Of a stretch of DNA of 64,000 nt, positions 50,301 through 63,600 are shown one piece after another. A model generated the notes under the pieces. The model had not been told where the DNA came from. It saw only the letters and a program-made list of their open reading frames with translations, and searched no databases. Source of the stretch: Neelides folsomi (lineage: Eukaryota > Arthropoda > Collembola > Neelipleona > Neelidae). Numbering within the stretch: position 1 is the stretch's first letter; each line of letters opens with the position of its first letter. The position numbers and the translations under genes were made by a program. The stretch spans positions 1-64,000 of the forward strand of contig JAQGBZ010000120.1 of the NCBI GenBank assembly GCA_034687125.1, in the 5' to 3' direction.

Positions 50301-53300
50301 GAGTCTCGTCTGTGGCTTTAAATCCTATGCTATCTCTATCTCTGCCTTTGGTTTGTATGGAATTCCATATACTGAGATTTCTACCTGAATTCCCTAACAA
50401 GCAAAAGAATTGAAAGTGATTGAGGATTTGAACCTCAGGCAATCCAAAATGCCCAAATTCCTGTGGTTTTTATTTATTGGCCCAACGTTGTGATTTGACT
50501 TTTTCTTCCATTTTTTGGAGATTGAAAATGAAATATGACCAGGATCAAAACGGGCAAATTAGTAATTGCAAGTCAAGTCCGGTCATTAGGGTTGAAGGCA
50601 AGTGATGTGCTTGTCCCAACAAGGCGTGTACTTGTGGTAATAAAGAAAGTATAATTATAAGAAAAATGAATTCATTAAGCGCTCCTCAAATACAGACATT
50701 ATTTGATCATTTGATTAATTCTCTTCTTAGCATCATGAGATCTTTCTGTCTTATTTAAATTACTTTAGGGTAGCTTAATGCATAGATAAATTGATAATTC
50801 AAGGGCATTGTAATGTTAATATTTAACATTTTGTTTGTCCAAACACAGGGAAGAAGATGTGCGAAAAGGTTTTTATTTAACTCCTTGTTTTCGTTGAAGA
50901 ATCATTAAAATATGAATTTAATGTCATTTTAATGTTTTTCAATTTAAAATTGAATAAATGATCAAAATATAAATTATTTATTATATATTATACCTAATAT
51001 TCACTGAATGAGATTCAAATATTTAGTATTAGTAAATTCATCAGCATGAACAAGGAAGAAATTCCAATTTGAACTCAGTATTGGATTCTAAATCATGTTT
51101 TAACTCACAAACCAAATTGAACCCATTTCTCAATTTAGCTCACTTTTCAATGAAGAATTTCATACACCCAAGATGATATATTTATAATGTGGAAGCATAG
51201 CGAGGGAGGATTTATGAAAGGAACACCCTTTGAGATCCAAATTGTAAATAATGAGAAAATAGGCGTAAAGAGCTTCCTTGTTACAACTCCGCTGCGCTTT
51301 TCCGAAAACCCATAGAGAGGAAATCTGCATAGAATCAAAAATTCCTTCCCATTCTTTCCCCACCTCCAGAATATAAAAGATCAATTGAAGAGGATCGGGA
51401 AATAAAAGCGATGATTTTGCTTTTTGGACCAAATCTTTCCTTATTTCCTATCTCAAACAATGGGAATCAAATGGGGACTTTTATTTGATAAATTTTTCCT
51501 CATTTCCACACCTGTCACCTCATGGGCTTAAATGCTTTAAATCTCTCGTATGGTTGTAGCATGTTAAGCTATTATATACATACCAAAGTACATAATAAAA
51601 TATTTTAACATTTTAAGGATCCTTATAATAAAGAGATATAGCGAAAAGAACAAATCTTCAAAACCCATTTCATTTTCTCATTCTTTTTCACATCATCATG
51701 AGTGAATGAAAATTCATGGATGAAAAATCCTAAGGGTATAGTTTTTTTTATAAATATTACTAATATTGATGTTGGAACATTTTGAAAAAAATTTAAGAAT
51801 CTTATGGATAATGGTCATAAGGGAGTGTTAAAGGTTGATCAGATCAAACTGGTCAATTCTTTTCAACACTGCATTAAACCATCTTATTCGCAAAAATGTA
51901 TTTTGCGCATTGCAGAAAGATAGCCGTTTGTCCAAATCTAAAATTTTCACTTTCAGATTAGTTTTAGAAGTGCTTGGATAAAATACTTAAAATCATAATC
52001 ACTTTGATTTATTGAATTCAACTTTAAAACATATTTGCATTATTTATGATATATATTAATTAGAATTATAATTATAATATTATTTAAAAATATTATAATT
52101 TAAGCCCAAACTTGAAATTAAAAACATTAAAAACTAAAATATGTAAACAAAGTCGAATTATAATTATTTTAAAAAATTAAATATAAAGAACCAAGTAAAA
52201 CATTTTAATAGTTGCATAAATGCCCTTCTTCTAGTCTATGAGAATGAATATTGTAAAAATTAAATAATAAATGATCATGTGTTTCTGCTGGGGGCTAATA
52301 TTCCGGATGTATATAGGTGAAATTTATATTGATACATGATCAATGATCAAATGGATAATGAAATTTACCTTTATGGGTCTCAAGCGTTGTGATTCTCCGT
52401 AAGACGTCGGCGAGAGTTGCTCTGAGGCAAAGGATCTCGTCACGCTGGTCGTACACTTTCTTCTCCAAATCCCCGACCCGCTCACGCAAAGTCTCATTCT
52501 CATTCTCAAGCATTTCGTCTGTTAACAAGAAATTTTAATTAATTAGTACAATATCATTTATCAGTGATCTTGAAACTATATTTTTGTTTATAATTAATTT
52601 GACACAACATTTCAAACAAAACGATTCTCATTTTCAATCCAAATCTAATATCAATAAACATTCACTTTAATAAAGAAAGTAACCAATTTAATATCAATTG
52701 TTAAATGTAATTGTGTAATTTGGGTGTAATTTTGAATATTGGCGATGGGGAGACTTACTCCAAATTTTCATTATTTTTTCCTCTTCAATTGTCTCCACAA
52801 TGAATCTCGTCTTGTAGGATTCATCAACTTGTTTTTCCATTATTTAGCCCTCATCTCAATTCATGAATTCATGTTGAAAATGAATGTGGAAAAAACGTTG
52901 GGTTGCCATTAAGATCCAACTCATACTTTTATTTAAATATTACTTTGGTTCAACTTTGATCCAACATGTGTTGTTAATGAACTTTGTTCCATTTTGCAAA
53001 AAAACATGTAGAGTAATAAAAGTTTAACCACAATTGGTGACCCTGAACATTTCACCAAAAGAATTCAAAGACTAATTTTCGTTCAAAAGTTCAAATCTTG
53101 ATGTGTAAAATATTGGGTTCATAAACGATGAAACTTTTAGCTTATCAATTTGATGTAAAATATTTGGTCTTCTTCGTTTTAAATAATTTTAATTCAAAGT
53201 TAACTGTTTAAATAATTAATATAAATTATACAGAATGATTATTTACACGTAAGTGAAAATTGATTTTCTTTGGTTTGATTGATTTTCTTCCTATCACTTG

Positions 53301-56300
53301 TAAGGATAAAATATGGGCCAAAAGTTTAAAGTTAAACAATTGACCCTTATTTATCTATTTACTTTGTGAGAGATCTTTTCCGAAGATTCCTCTTTAGGGA
53401 TGAGAAAAGTTCTCGGGGTAAGTTAAAATAATTACAAGGATTTATTTAAGTTTGTACATCTCTGGAACACTCCCAGAAAAGGAGTAATTCCATGTTGTGG
53501 AATCTCATTAAAACTTCCAGTGTAATTGAATGGCTTGAAAGAAGTAAAGAACAAAATTGGACAAGATTTTTTACCATTAAAGGCATTGGTCTAAACTAAT
53601 TTTTGGAAGGGATTTATTTATTGAGAAATTGGGAAATTTGATTTTGAGATCTCTGCCTTCCTCCGCGTGCGATCGCGGTTTAAAAATGATACTTTAAGGC
53701 TAATTGAACCCATTTAAAAGATCCCCATTGATTAATCAAGCAAAAGAAGTAGAAAGTTGTTGATCAAAATAACCATTTAACTATCCCGATTTTAACTATT
53801 GTTTTTCTCTAATCTCAATTACTCTTATTTACGGTTTTATTCTCCCAACTTTCCCAAAATATTCTCGTGACTGAATTATATCAAAAAATCAATTGAAACA
53901 TTTATTATAAAAATGTAAAATTAAAAAATTGGATTATTTTTACAGTTATGAAAATATATCTGTATTTAATTAGTTAATGATTAAATATGCCTACATACAT
54001 ATTTGCCTATTTCAATTAGGCTATTTGTAATACAAAGTTAAAAATAATCACATTCGAAAGAAGTAGCCAAAAATTGCACAAAGGCAAAAGTGAAAAGATA
54101 TTAAACAACTATAAAATTTAAATAATTTAAAATTGGTATTGTTATTTTAAATTTTAAACTACAAAATAAATTATTGATTTTTAATCAAAAAAAATATTAA
54201 ATATTATAATGAAAAATTATTGAGTTGAAGATACTTTCCAATGCTTATGCTTACTTACGCAGATAATGTTAATGAAAATTTATCTTTCGAGAGGAAAAGG
54301 ATGTGAAATGAAAATCATGGAAAACCTGAGGGAACTCCAAGTTTTCTCAAGGAGGGATTTTTCTGGAATCTCTCCAACAGCAATTTTCAAATTGCATCAA
54401 ACCTCCTTTAACTCACTGCACGAGTTGACTTAAAGTTCTTAAATGATAATCCTTCACATTTAATGCGTAGATCTCATCCTTTACTTCCTTAATTCTTAAA
54501 CCTACAAAATCTTTCTTTTAATAAAAATAGAAATAGAAAATCTTTAAAGTCAGTCGACTTAAAATTTTAACATTTTAAAATTAGTTAAATCTGCATATAC
54601 AAAAATAGTTAACATAAATTTGCAATTCGTATTGTTAGCTTCAAATTAGGATTTGGGTTTATCAGTTCTGAATTTAAAGATTTCCAAATGTCAGATTTTG
54701 GCTATTACTAATAGTTTGTAAATAATCCAATCTTGTAATGTAGACGTTAAACAAACATCAACGCTAATTATATTTTCCTTTTGTTAATCAATCCTTCTCT
54801 GTAACAAAATTCCTCTCATTTCCAGTTATGTAAAGCTTGTTAAGTCAATCGTCAGTTTGAGTCAACACAAGCAAATGAACATTTTCAACCTGTCTTTCTT
54901 TTCGTAAAAATACAAAGCTTTGTCTAACTTGTACATGTATGTCTAACTTCAAGCTAAATGTCTGGATGGGCATTCGCTAAAGACATAAATGTAAGATGAA
55001 ATGAGATAATTCCCAAGTGGAAACTTGACGTTTAAAGTGCATTAAAAGATATTATTTTACAAATGTTATCCTTAAAAGAGAACCGAGGGTTTAAGTGTAA
55101 GTTAATGGAATTCCCTTGCTTTCCTCTTTCAGTCCCAATCCATACAAAGAGCACAAAGTTAAAAAGCTACTGTTAATGTTGTCCATTAAACCATGTAATT
55201 CAAATGGTTATATATGTAAGAAACTATTATTACAAAGAAGCTTGTTAAAAAGATTTATCAAGAAGCTTATTATCCCGTGAAACACATGTCTCAGTTCAGA
55301 TGTGCAAACATAAGGTTTAATAAGGTAACCAGAAAGGGAAAGTTAAAAAGGGTCAATTCCCTATAATTCTTATAATTTACCAAATATAATTCTCAGTATA
55401 AATATTCATTCAAATATATCTAATTTCATATACCACGGTATAATTTGTATTTATAAATACAATATTTATACTTGTAGTATTATATTTTATACTTAAAGAT
55501 TATCTATGGGAGATTATTAAGTCAAAAAACTGAGTGTATTTAAGTAAGTTTAATTTCGTATTATTTTCACGTAGGAATCTAAAAGTTCGTGTTAATCATA
55601 TGAGGGGATCTGAAGAGGTTTACGGTGTAACGTTGGGCGATTCCAATCACTTCACTTTGCCAAGGAACAATGAGATGAACCAATGAGATTAAAAAGGCTC
55701 AATAATGAACACACAACATCAACCAGGCGAAGATCAACTTCCACAATCAACCCAACTAACATTAACTGAACCCATTATTAAATCCACTATTAAACTGGGA
55801 TTAAACTTCCCAATTACGGGAAGAATTAAAGGAGGGAATTAAAGTAGGAATTAAAGGTGGAATTAAAAGAGGAATTAAATGAGGAAATGTTGCAGCTCTT
55901 TGAGTTGAATGTTTGAATGAAGATGCGGCGAGTGTTTCTGGCTCTCCTCGCTACGTTGGACTGAGCTCAAAAATGCATTTGGAGTGGAGAAATGAAAAAG
56001 AGAAGCAAACGCAGAGAGAGAAGATTCAAAATCCTCCTGTGTGGAAAGATGTAAATAAATAGGAGATGAGTTTAAGGTTAAGCTGAGGGATTACTCCAAT
56101 TCTGGCCAATTCACATTGGTTCAAAGGAGCTTAAATTACTTGCTGAACAAACCAGTTAGATACGAATTCCTCTATAACTTTAACAAACAACTTTCATATG
56201 TAAGTCCTATTCAATGTGTACATATGCGCTCCCACTTTGTACGAGTTCAACATTTAACTTTAGGTTAATGTGTATGTTTAACTTCATACTTAAATTATAT

Positions 56301-59300
56301 AACTTGTATAACTTCCATATGAATCTAACGTAGTTATTCTAGTTATATCGTTTAATGTAAAGTTTATTGTAATGGTTAATGGATGTTTAAGGTAACTCAA
56401 TGCATTTTGTTCCATTCACTTTATTGAAATGCAGCGTGTGCTGAGAGCTTTATATTGAGATGTTGGGTGAGATGGAAGGAGTTTAATGTTGGGGATAATA
56501 AGACTCTTCAACGTGGAACTTCACTTCCAAATTAAGAATGTAAAGTGGAGTTTGGGAGTTATGCAATTGAGTTATGCAATTCACCTCCATGATCCAAAAT
56601 GACTGACTGACTGACTGAGCAAGTGAATGAAAGGCGTTGAGCAAAAGCTCTTTCGTATTGTCGCTTATAGATCCTATATAAATTACATTTATTATATTAA
56701 AAGATCGATCTTCCATAATCGATTGATCATTTAGCGAAGTGTTCGGGTTAATGCATATTCATTATCTCCATAAAAGGACATTTGGTTTATAACCCAATTG
56801 GGCTATCTTAATGGGATGGATTCAATTGTATTTAATGACCTTTTTTATAGAACATTAAACTCATTATTTCATATTCATACATTAAAAATTAATGCTTTAA
56901 AAAATCAATATATTAAAAATATGATTGATACTTGATTATAAAAACAAAATTCTCTTTCCTTACCTTTTAATATTGATTTACTTAATTTTATTTAAATCTT
57001 TTAATATTAATTTTAAATTCGACTTTTGAAAGAATATTCTGAAAAATAATTAATCTGAGATTAAATAAGCTTTTAAAGAAGGAATTTTCAAATTGTAAAA
57101 AGAATTTTTTTATTATTCATTCAATGAATAAATATTTTTGTTTTGTTATTTAAATAATTCAAGTGTTCACTTTAATAAGCGTCTTTATATAAAGACCCAA
57201 ATGACTGCATGACTCAAAGACACTTTAACCAAACAACTCCCAAAGGATTACCTTCAATTGTCATGCAAAAAATGAAGGAAATATTTATTTGAGTAAATAA
57301 TTAAACAATTGCTTTGTTATGATCAAATATTTTTCCGCTTTTATCTTGGAAGATAATTAGAAAAATGAAAAAGTTTCTCTCCTTCATGTCATAAGAAAAT
57401 AAAGGAAATGAATAATGAAAGAAAATAAATGTGAAACCTTTCATTGGACTTCTCCTCCTCGGTGAAGACATGACAAGAACCAAAGGGTTAACTTCACTTA
57501 AATCACGATCGTAATTATGATTTTTGCTTGAGAATATTTGAGATAAGCAATTTAGGATTTTTGACTTATTGGAACCAAACATGAAAATTGTTGTTTGGGA
57601 AAAGGCCAATCAATCATATGATTGAATGTGAGAAATTCCGAGAAATGAAACGACCAGAGTCAAAAGTTGAATTAAACAAAAAGAGTGTGGAAATGTGAAC
57701 TTTATAAACTTTGTGACTTGGTTGGGATTGTTGGGTTCAATTCCAAACTCAATTGGCTACGTGTCATTAGGAATGGAAAATAAATGGGAAATAAAGTTTG
57801 ATTCCTGTGGTGTAATTGTAATTTATCTTCTCCATTCAATCAAATCTCATCTTTTCAATCTTTTCAATGAATGAAGCTGGAAAATTCAAATCCGTGGGAA
57901 TTGGAGGTCTTTGATCATTATGCTCTAATCATTCCTATGTTATTTATATAAAGCCCTTCCTCTTTTAACTACAAAGCTCGTCAATTAACCATAAAACTCA
58001 TCTTCTATGGAGTTATTTAACAAAACACAAATCCTTATCATTACAGGTCTTGTGTAGTTCTGTAAATAAAAGGATAAAGATGAATAACGACATGACTCTG
58101 TCAGTTATTTGTTATGTAGGGTCATAAATTCCCTTTTGTTAGAATTAACATGATCCATTCATTGGGGGTTTCGTGCGTGATACAAAAGAATAATAATGTT
58201 AATATCATTATTTAATGCAGAAATGAGTAATTTGCGAAAGTGCAATAGAGACCTTTTGACTAAAAATACACTCAAAGAACATTAAAAGGATTTGAATGAA
58301 AGGGTTGGCCTTTTCACTGTAATCAAATAAAAGATTTAATCTTGTTAAATGCATTTATGCAGACTTTTGTATTATGCATTTTATAAAATTTTTGCTTTTA
58401 GAATTCACATGATAAATAATTCAAAACATCATGAGCAAATTATGAGAACAAATAAATGGAAAGTTATTTTGATTCCTTAACAAGTGTGAGATTCTTCAAG
58501 TTTCCTTTTGAATTGGCATTTTTAGATTTTTGAATACGAAGGTTTCAAATATAAATATTTGTAAAAGATTTCAGAATAAAGATTTGTATCGTATTTTATG
58601 ATTTTTAAGACTATGCATTTTATGAATAGTTGGAAAGTTTTAAAGAGAAAATTCTTCAATAAGCTAAGAATCTTTTAAATAACTTTAGGTGTAAGAAGAA
58701 CCAATCAAGGCTTATTTGCTCCATGTGTCAAGTAAATTAGGAAACTTTGAGGATCGGAGAATTAGAAAGTGTAAATATTCGTGAAATTCATCACCAAATT
58801 TGAACAAACGAGTTATTTCTAAACTAATGGAACCTTTTAAGGAAATAATGCAATTTCTACGATTTTTTTATTTAAGTAATTTCATTTCATATTTTTCACA
58901 ATCGACCGAGAAAATATCCAAACTGAACATCTGTATTTATATATTAAGGAATATTGAAATTTTATATTTTATTTTAATTAAATTGATCGCCGTAATATTC
59001 AAATTCCTTTAAAAATTGTGAAAAATTCTTTCAACCTCCATACATTTTCTTGGATCGAATATTGAAAATATGTATAGTAAAAATTCATTGAAAATTTTGT
59101 TCAAGAGGCAAAAAGATTCATTCTCTTTCCTTTCTGTGGTAATTGGTTTATGCAGGTGTTTGTCCTCCTCTGTTCTGATCAAAATAAAAGGAAGTCGAAT
59201 GAAAAGGATGAACCCTTTATGTGATTTTTTAGGTCATCAGATGGAATTGAGTGAAATGATTAAAGTTGAAGTTCCTTCGTTAAAAATGAATGTAAACTTC

Positions 59301-60663
59301 ATGTGGTCGATTGCCCTTCATTCATTTTCTTTATTTCTATTCCACTCCAAATACCCAAACCCACACAGGAAATTCAACCAATGAAAGAAAAATGAAGAAA
59401 AGATGAGTCGCGCTTTTGAACCATCAGAAAGAACAATGACAAATCTTTTTACCACTTAACAATAAATTGAACATTTGTTAACTTAGTTCAAGTAAAAAAT
59501 ATTTAATTGCTTTCAAGCTTTGCCTTTGGGACATAATTTTCATTTTTTCAAATCTGTTAATTATCAATCTTAAAATTAGAGCATTTAAAGAATGACAATA
59601 TTTTTAATAATTTAAACTTAATAACAAATAGAAGATACCAAAAAAGATAACTATCTAAAATACTTTTGACTATATATTCAATTAATAAAAATTTAATAAT
59701 AAAAGCCTGCGGTTGTAGAGCAATTAATTGTTCTTTTATTGTAAAAACGAATGTTGCAATTGTCCAATGAATCGAGATAAGAAAAAAAGATTAATTTATC
59801 TCAAAGTTTTCTCAATGTGTCCTGAGGTAAATGAAGCGGAGTTTAAATCCGTTAAACCCCAAATGTCCCTGAGACGAAATCCTCATTGTCATTGTCATAA
59901 AATGTGAAAGAAGTAGAGAAGGGGCTTTCCAATGGCAATAAAATCACCAATATCTTGAATGTATTGTTTCCTCGGCCTTCTTTCAGACACATTGAACCAA
60001 GAACCAACCCAATGTGATAATTGGATACAAGGTTCAATTCCTTTTCATTTCAAACCTGGCTTTAAATCCAGGTAATAAAAATGCTTATGTAAACTTATGT
60101 TGATGACAAATGATAGATATGATTTAAAATTAATTTTAAATGCAGGTAATAAATGTATTCTTAAATGCAAGTTATAAAAATTATAAATGCTAGGTATGAT
60201 TCAAGTATGATTGCTATGTTTAGAATGCAGAATATTGTGTTACAAAAGCATTCTTTCGCCATGCTAATTATTTCTTCTTCTTACTCAAGTGGAAAAGCGA
60301 AAGTGAAAACGAAGAATTCTCAGAGTCAATTGGGAATCTTAATCAGCATGAAAAGTCGTAATGAACTTGTAAGAATAAATGAATGTATTATTGTCCTTAC
60401 ACAATTACATTAGTCATGAGATCACCTTCATTATTGGATTTAAATTGTCAAAGTTTGAATCATTTTAATCATAAGTTTAAGTTCATTTGAGACGTTTAGC
60501 CATTAGTGTTCAAAAATCTATTAATTAATTCTAATTTATTTAATAATTTAAATAAATGTCAAATTGACTTACCGGCTTCTCTGAATGAATCTTCTAAAGA
60601 GCTGGAAGCAGAGGGAGATCCGGGCACATTTCCGTTACCGGTCACAGCCACAGTGTCTTTCAT
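38390..60663 (-). CDS. Emap: Echinoderm microtubule-associated protein-like (EML), 17 exons
   Basis: Exons (minus): 60663-60573, 52518-52369, 49591-49426, 48747-48484, 47123-46968, 45643-45494, 42036-41964, 41733-41632, 41206-41102, 40954-40755, 40543-40351, 40218-39961, 39847-39710, 39459-39343, 39266-39179, 39079-38853, 38515-38390. They join without phase conflict to 867 residues, in the EML size range. The protein binds microtubules. Domains: Ser-rich start; coiled-coil trimerization segment (about 31-80, ending TLADVLRRITTLE); a basic Ser/Pro/Asn-rich linker (about 81-223); HELP motif around EWVYGYRGRDCRSN (274-287); then a tandem WD-repeat beta-propeller region to the end (GGGKDSRVVQW, GHTDEVWALATHP, GGRDSSVMQW). 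The order is that of EML1-4. The donor after 41102 is GTCCGT, weaker than the others. Introns hold a transposon (44369-45239) and an alternative first exon. Confidence 0.96.
44369..45239. mobile_element. Non-autonomous DNA transposon in an EMAP-like intron
   Basis: The left end reads GATCCCGTTGCACCG and the right end, complemented, GGCTCGTTGCATCA; both continue into a shared CTTTTTACTT...ACTTTGC subterminal block. CCAG occurs directly outside both ends (44365-44368 and 45240-45243), a likely 3-4-base target duplication. GGTGCAACG recurs inside (about 45092-45100 and 45177-45185), and TTACTTTGYA-type words are scattered through both flanks. No transposase frame exists. A TTGCA-type tip with a 3-base duplication would suit PIF/Harbinger, but this is inference. 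Confidence 0.6.
47344..47390. repeat. Hairpin with 15-bp perfect stem
   Basis: AAACTATTCCAATAT (47344-47358) pairs exactly with ATATTGGAATAGTTT (47376-47390) across a 17-base loop. It lies in the intron between the linker exon and the HELP exon of the EMAP-like gene. No other features were found around it. Confidence 0.6.
52759..52840 (-). CDS. Emap: Alternative coding first exon of the EMAP-like gene
   Basis: The ATG (52840-52838) opens 27 codons, MEKQVDESYKTRFIVETIEE followed by EKIMKIW, and ends with one base before a consensus GTAAGT donor (52758-52753). The remaining phase 1 is exactly that of the distal first exon (60663-60573), so it joins the coiled-coil exon at 52518 in frame, giving Asn-Glu-Met-Leu-Glu. 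Hydrophobic spacing (I, I, M, I, M, L) would extend the coiled coil towards the N-terminus. An in-frame TAA six bases upstream of the ATG, with no acceptor between, shows it can only be a first exon. The product would have about 864 residues. Expression needs RNA evidence. Confidence 0.65.
55822..55883. repeat. Minisatellite, ~12-bp GGAATTAAAGNN unit, five copies
   Basis: Five units of about 12 bases around GGAATTAAA with a variable two-to-three-base end follow one another. They lie in the long intron between the distal first exon and the coiled-coil exon of the EMAP-like gene. Confidence 0.75.
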
Positions 60664-63600
60664 GATCGACCCCACCGGAAATTTATGCCTTTGGACCAAT
60701 TAAAAGGAAATTGAAAACTCCCCCACTCACAATATAAATATCAAATTCCTTTTAAGCACGAAACACTTTCAGCAATTCCAATCCCCAACCATTTCGACCC
60801 TTCGATTCGAACGGAATTTGGGGGTTAATTTTATTTATAAACAATTCCAAATATTCGTTTTACTTTTAAAAGCCCCAACTTGCTTATTGTACGAAGGCTG
60901 GGCATAAATTAAATAAATAAAATGGTTAAAGGGTAAATCTATTTCCTATTTGATATCTTTATTAGATTGCACAATTTTATTGTAGGGCTTTTAAATGGAT
61001 TTTTTATCTCGCGAATTGATAAAATGAAGATAATGGTATCAGCTAACCGGATAAATTGAGTATGAATTTATTTCATTATAAAATTCATTTTGGCAAGCAC
61101 GTTCGGGGTATAGCAAGGCCGTTAAAAGCTCTTTTTGTTCAACTTGTAAATTGCATGATAATTTTTTTGCAATTTCAGGTGTAAATCTCCAGAAATATAT
61201 AATTGGGTTAATTTTTTATCCTTTAGCCATTTAAAAAAGTAACTTAACCCCTTACAGGTAAAAGATTCTACATTTGAGCAAAAATATGATCTGGCCTTGT
61301 AAAGATAATTAATTATAAAGCTATCTTTGCTTAATGCTTAAATATAATAACAAAAATGTTTAATATATTACGTAAACATGAACCAATAAATTATAATGTA
61401 AACAATGATTAGAATTTTTTAACACCAGACTTATTATTTATAAACCTTTTAAATCAACGAAGACCAGATATATCATATCTCAAGTCCATAATATATGTAT
61501 ATTTTAACTAATAATATACTTCCTTCTTTCTAATTAAACAGAAACTAAAATGACTTATAAAATGACTTACCAAATTAAATTCGAACGATTTCTTCGTGTT
61601 TGTGAAACGACTTTATTCAATTCTTCCCCAGTTTCCCAAAATTCCTTCAAACGTTTGGATCACAATATTAATTTAATTTCAAAGTTAACAAAATTAAAAT
61701 GTAGATTTCCTAATTTTGTTTAATAAAAAGTTTATTTATTAATAGTTTGTCTAATAAACTTTTTTGAGTTAAATGTGATTGACAAATGTCACTTGAACAG
61801 TAGAGCCAATTAAAAGTTTAGGAATGGTTTAAGGAATAATTATCTAGACGGTTTAGTTTTGAATGACACTTGTCAATGACACATGCAGGTTGAGAATTTA
61901 ACCTCACTGTATTTGACCACAATGTTTTTGTAAACTCTCAAAGTTGACGGAAGAGAATTTGAAGAAGTTTAAACTGTTGAGTAAGTTCAATTCGCGATGT
62001 TCTCCGTCTTGTAAGATGTTTCGAGTTTGACTGAAGTTCTTTTCGTGTCTTGTGTAGTTTTTACAGGGTGTTCCGGTCGTGTGGTGTTCAATTGCCGCGA
62101 GGGGCAGGTGAATTCCCCTTCCCCTACACACAAATGTTCTTCACCTGAGCATTTACAACTTATTGTATTATAAGTATAGGACTTGTATTCAACAGCTCTC
62201 AAGAGAATGTTGAGAGAGAATGAAAAGGTAAACATGAGAAAAGAGACACCTGCCCAACTCTGCAACTCTTTTCCCAATTAACGATCTTCTCGTTCGCCCA
62301 ACAGAGGAGTCTTCGGCTCCTTTTTCTTACGCCAAACCTCGCTTTGTTCTCATTGTTCTTCACCGTTGAATCTCATGTGGAATCACATTTAAAAGTAAAG
62401 AAAGTTATCATGAATCATCTTAATGATCATTGAACAAATGAGATCATGTTGTTGATTGGGGTTTTTCATGTTTGGGATTCAGATTTGATATTATATGGTT
62501 TATTATTTATTGTAAAGTAAAAGCACATTTATTTTTTACTATAAAATTAATTGGACGTCACGTTGAAAACATCTATCATAGTATATTAATTGTTAGAATT
62601 CATCATTTTAATATAATATTTTTAAGATTTATTCATTGACTATTTGATTATTAAAATTTTTAAATTTAAAATAAGATAAATGAAATGAAATCTAGAGTAG
62701 AATTAATAATGTAGTAAAAAATTGTATGTTTTTAGACATTTTAGATATTAAAAACATTATTTAGATGTTATTTATAAAAAAAATGATCAAAAGTGTGATT
62801 TTTAGCATTAAATAACTGAATGTTACAATATAATTTATTTTTCTTTTGTTTATTTTTCAGATGTTATCATTATAGTCAAATTAAAAAATTAAAGATAAAT
62901 GTTAAAATAATAAATAAGGGTTCAATGGTACTGGAAATAATTGACCAAATTATAAAGGGCAAGAAGGAGAAAAGTGAGAAGTAGTTAAATACAGATTGTT
63001 ACAATTCCCTCCGGTTAATATCGGGTAAATTTTTCATATATGGGAGTGTAAAAAGTATCTAAAAGTATGTAATTGTAAAGTAAGTTGTATGTGAATGCGA
63101 GTTGTAACTCTCAAATGTCTATGGGAGAAAGTGACAATTAAAAACGCAACTTTCAATTAGCGTTTATTGAATAATAATTCATTTGTATCACGAACTCAAC
63201 CGGAGCCGCATTTTCGCACTCCACTTCGGCCCATTAATTGGATTGAGTTTGGAGTTGAGCAAACAACAGAGCCAAAGAACCAAGGTGGGAAATGAATTTA
63301 CAATAAAAATTCCTCCTCGAGGATATTGCTCTTTTATGGATCAATGAGAATGAGAAAGGGCCGAACATTGGACATGCACTTGCTTTTTATTTTAGCAAAA
63401 TCAAAAAGTTTACAAATGTTACATTCGGCTATTTAATTATTTAATATAACATTAAAGCCTTTAATCCTGATTACTCAACATCACAACTGTTTTTAATGAA
63501 TTTAATCCAAAATTCTATAAATCTTTATCATATATAATTCTTCGGTAAAATACTCCAATATTCATAAATTAATTCTAGAATATATTTTACAACTGGGGTT

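Noticed and set aside
50400-50480. tRNA-like GGTTCAAATCC string on the minus strand
   Set aside because: No acceptor or anticodon stem can be formed around it, so not a tRNA.
56597-56620. TGAC tandem run similar to one near 3745-3765
   Set aside because: Simple tetranucleotide repetition; no longer shared sequence between the two sites.
61987-62277. Cys-containing minus-strand frame
   Set aside because: No ATG start; cysteines do not form a known module; position better fits upstream sequence of the EMAP-like gene.
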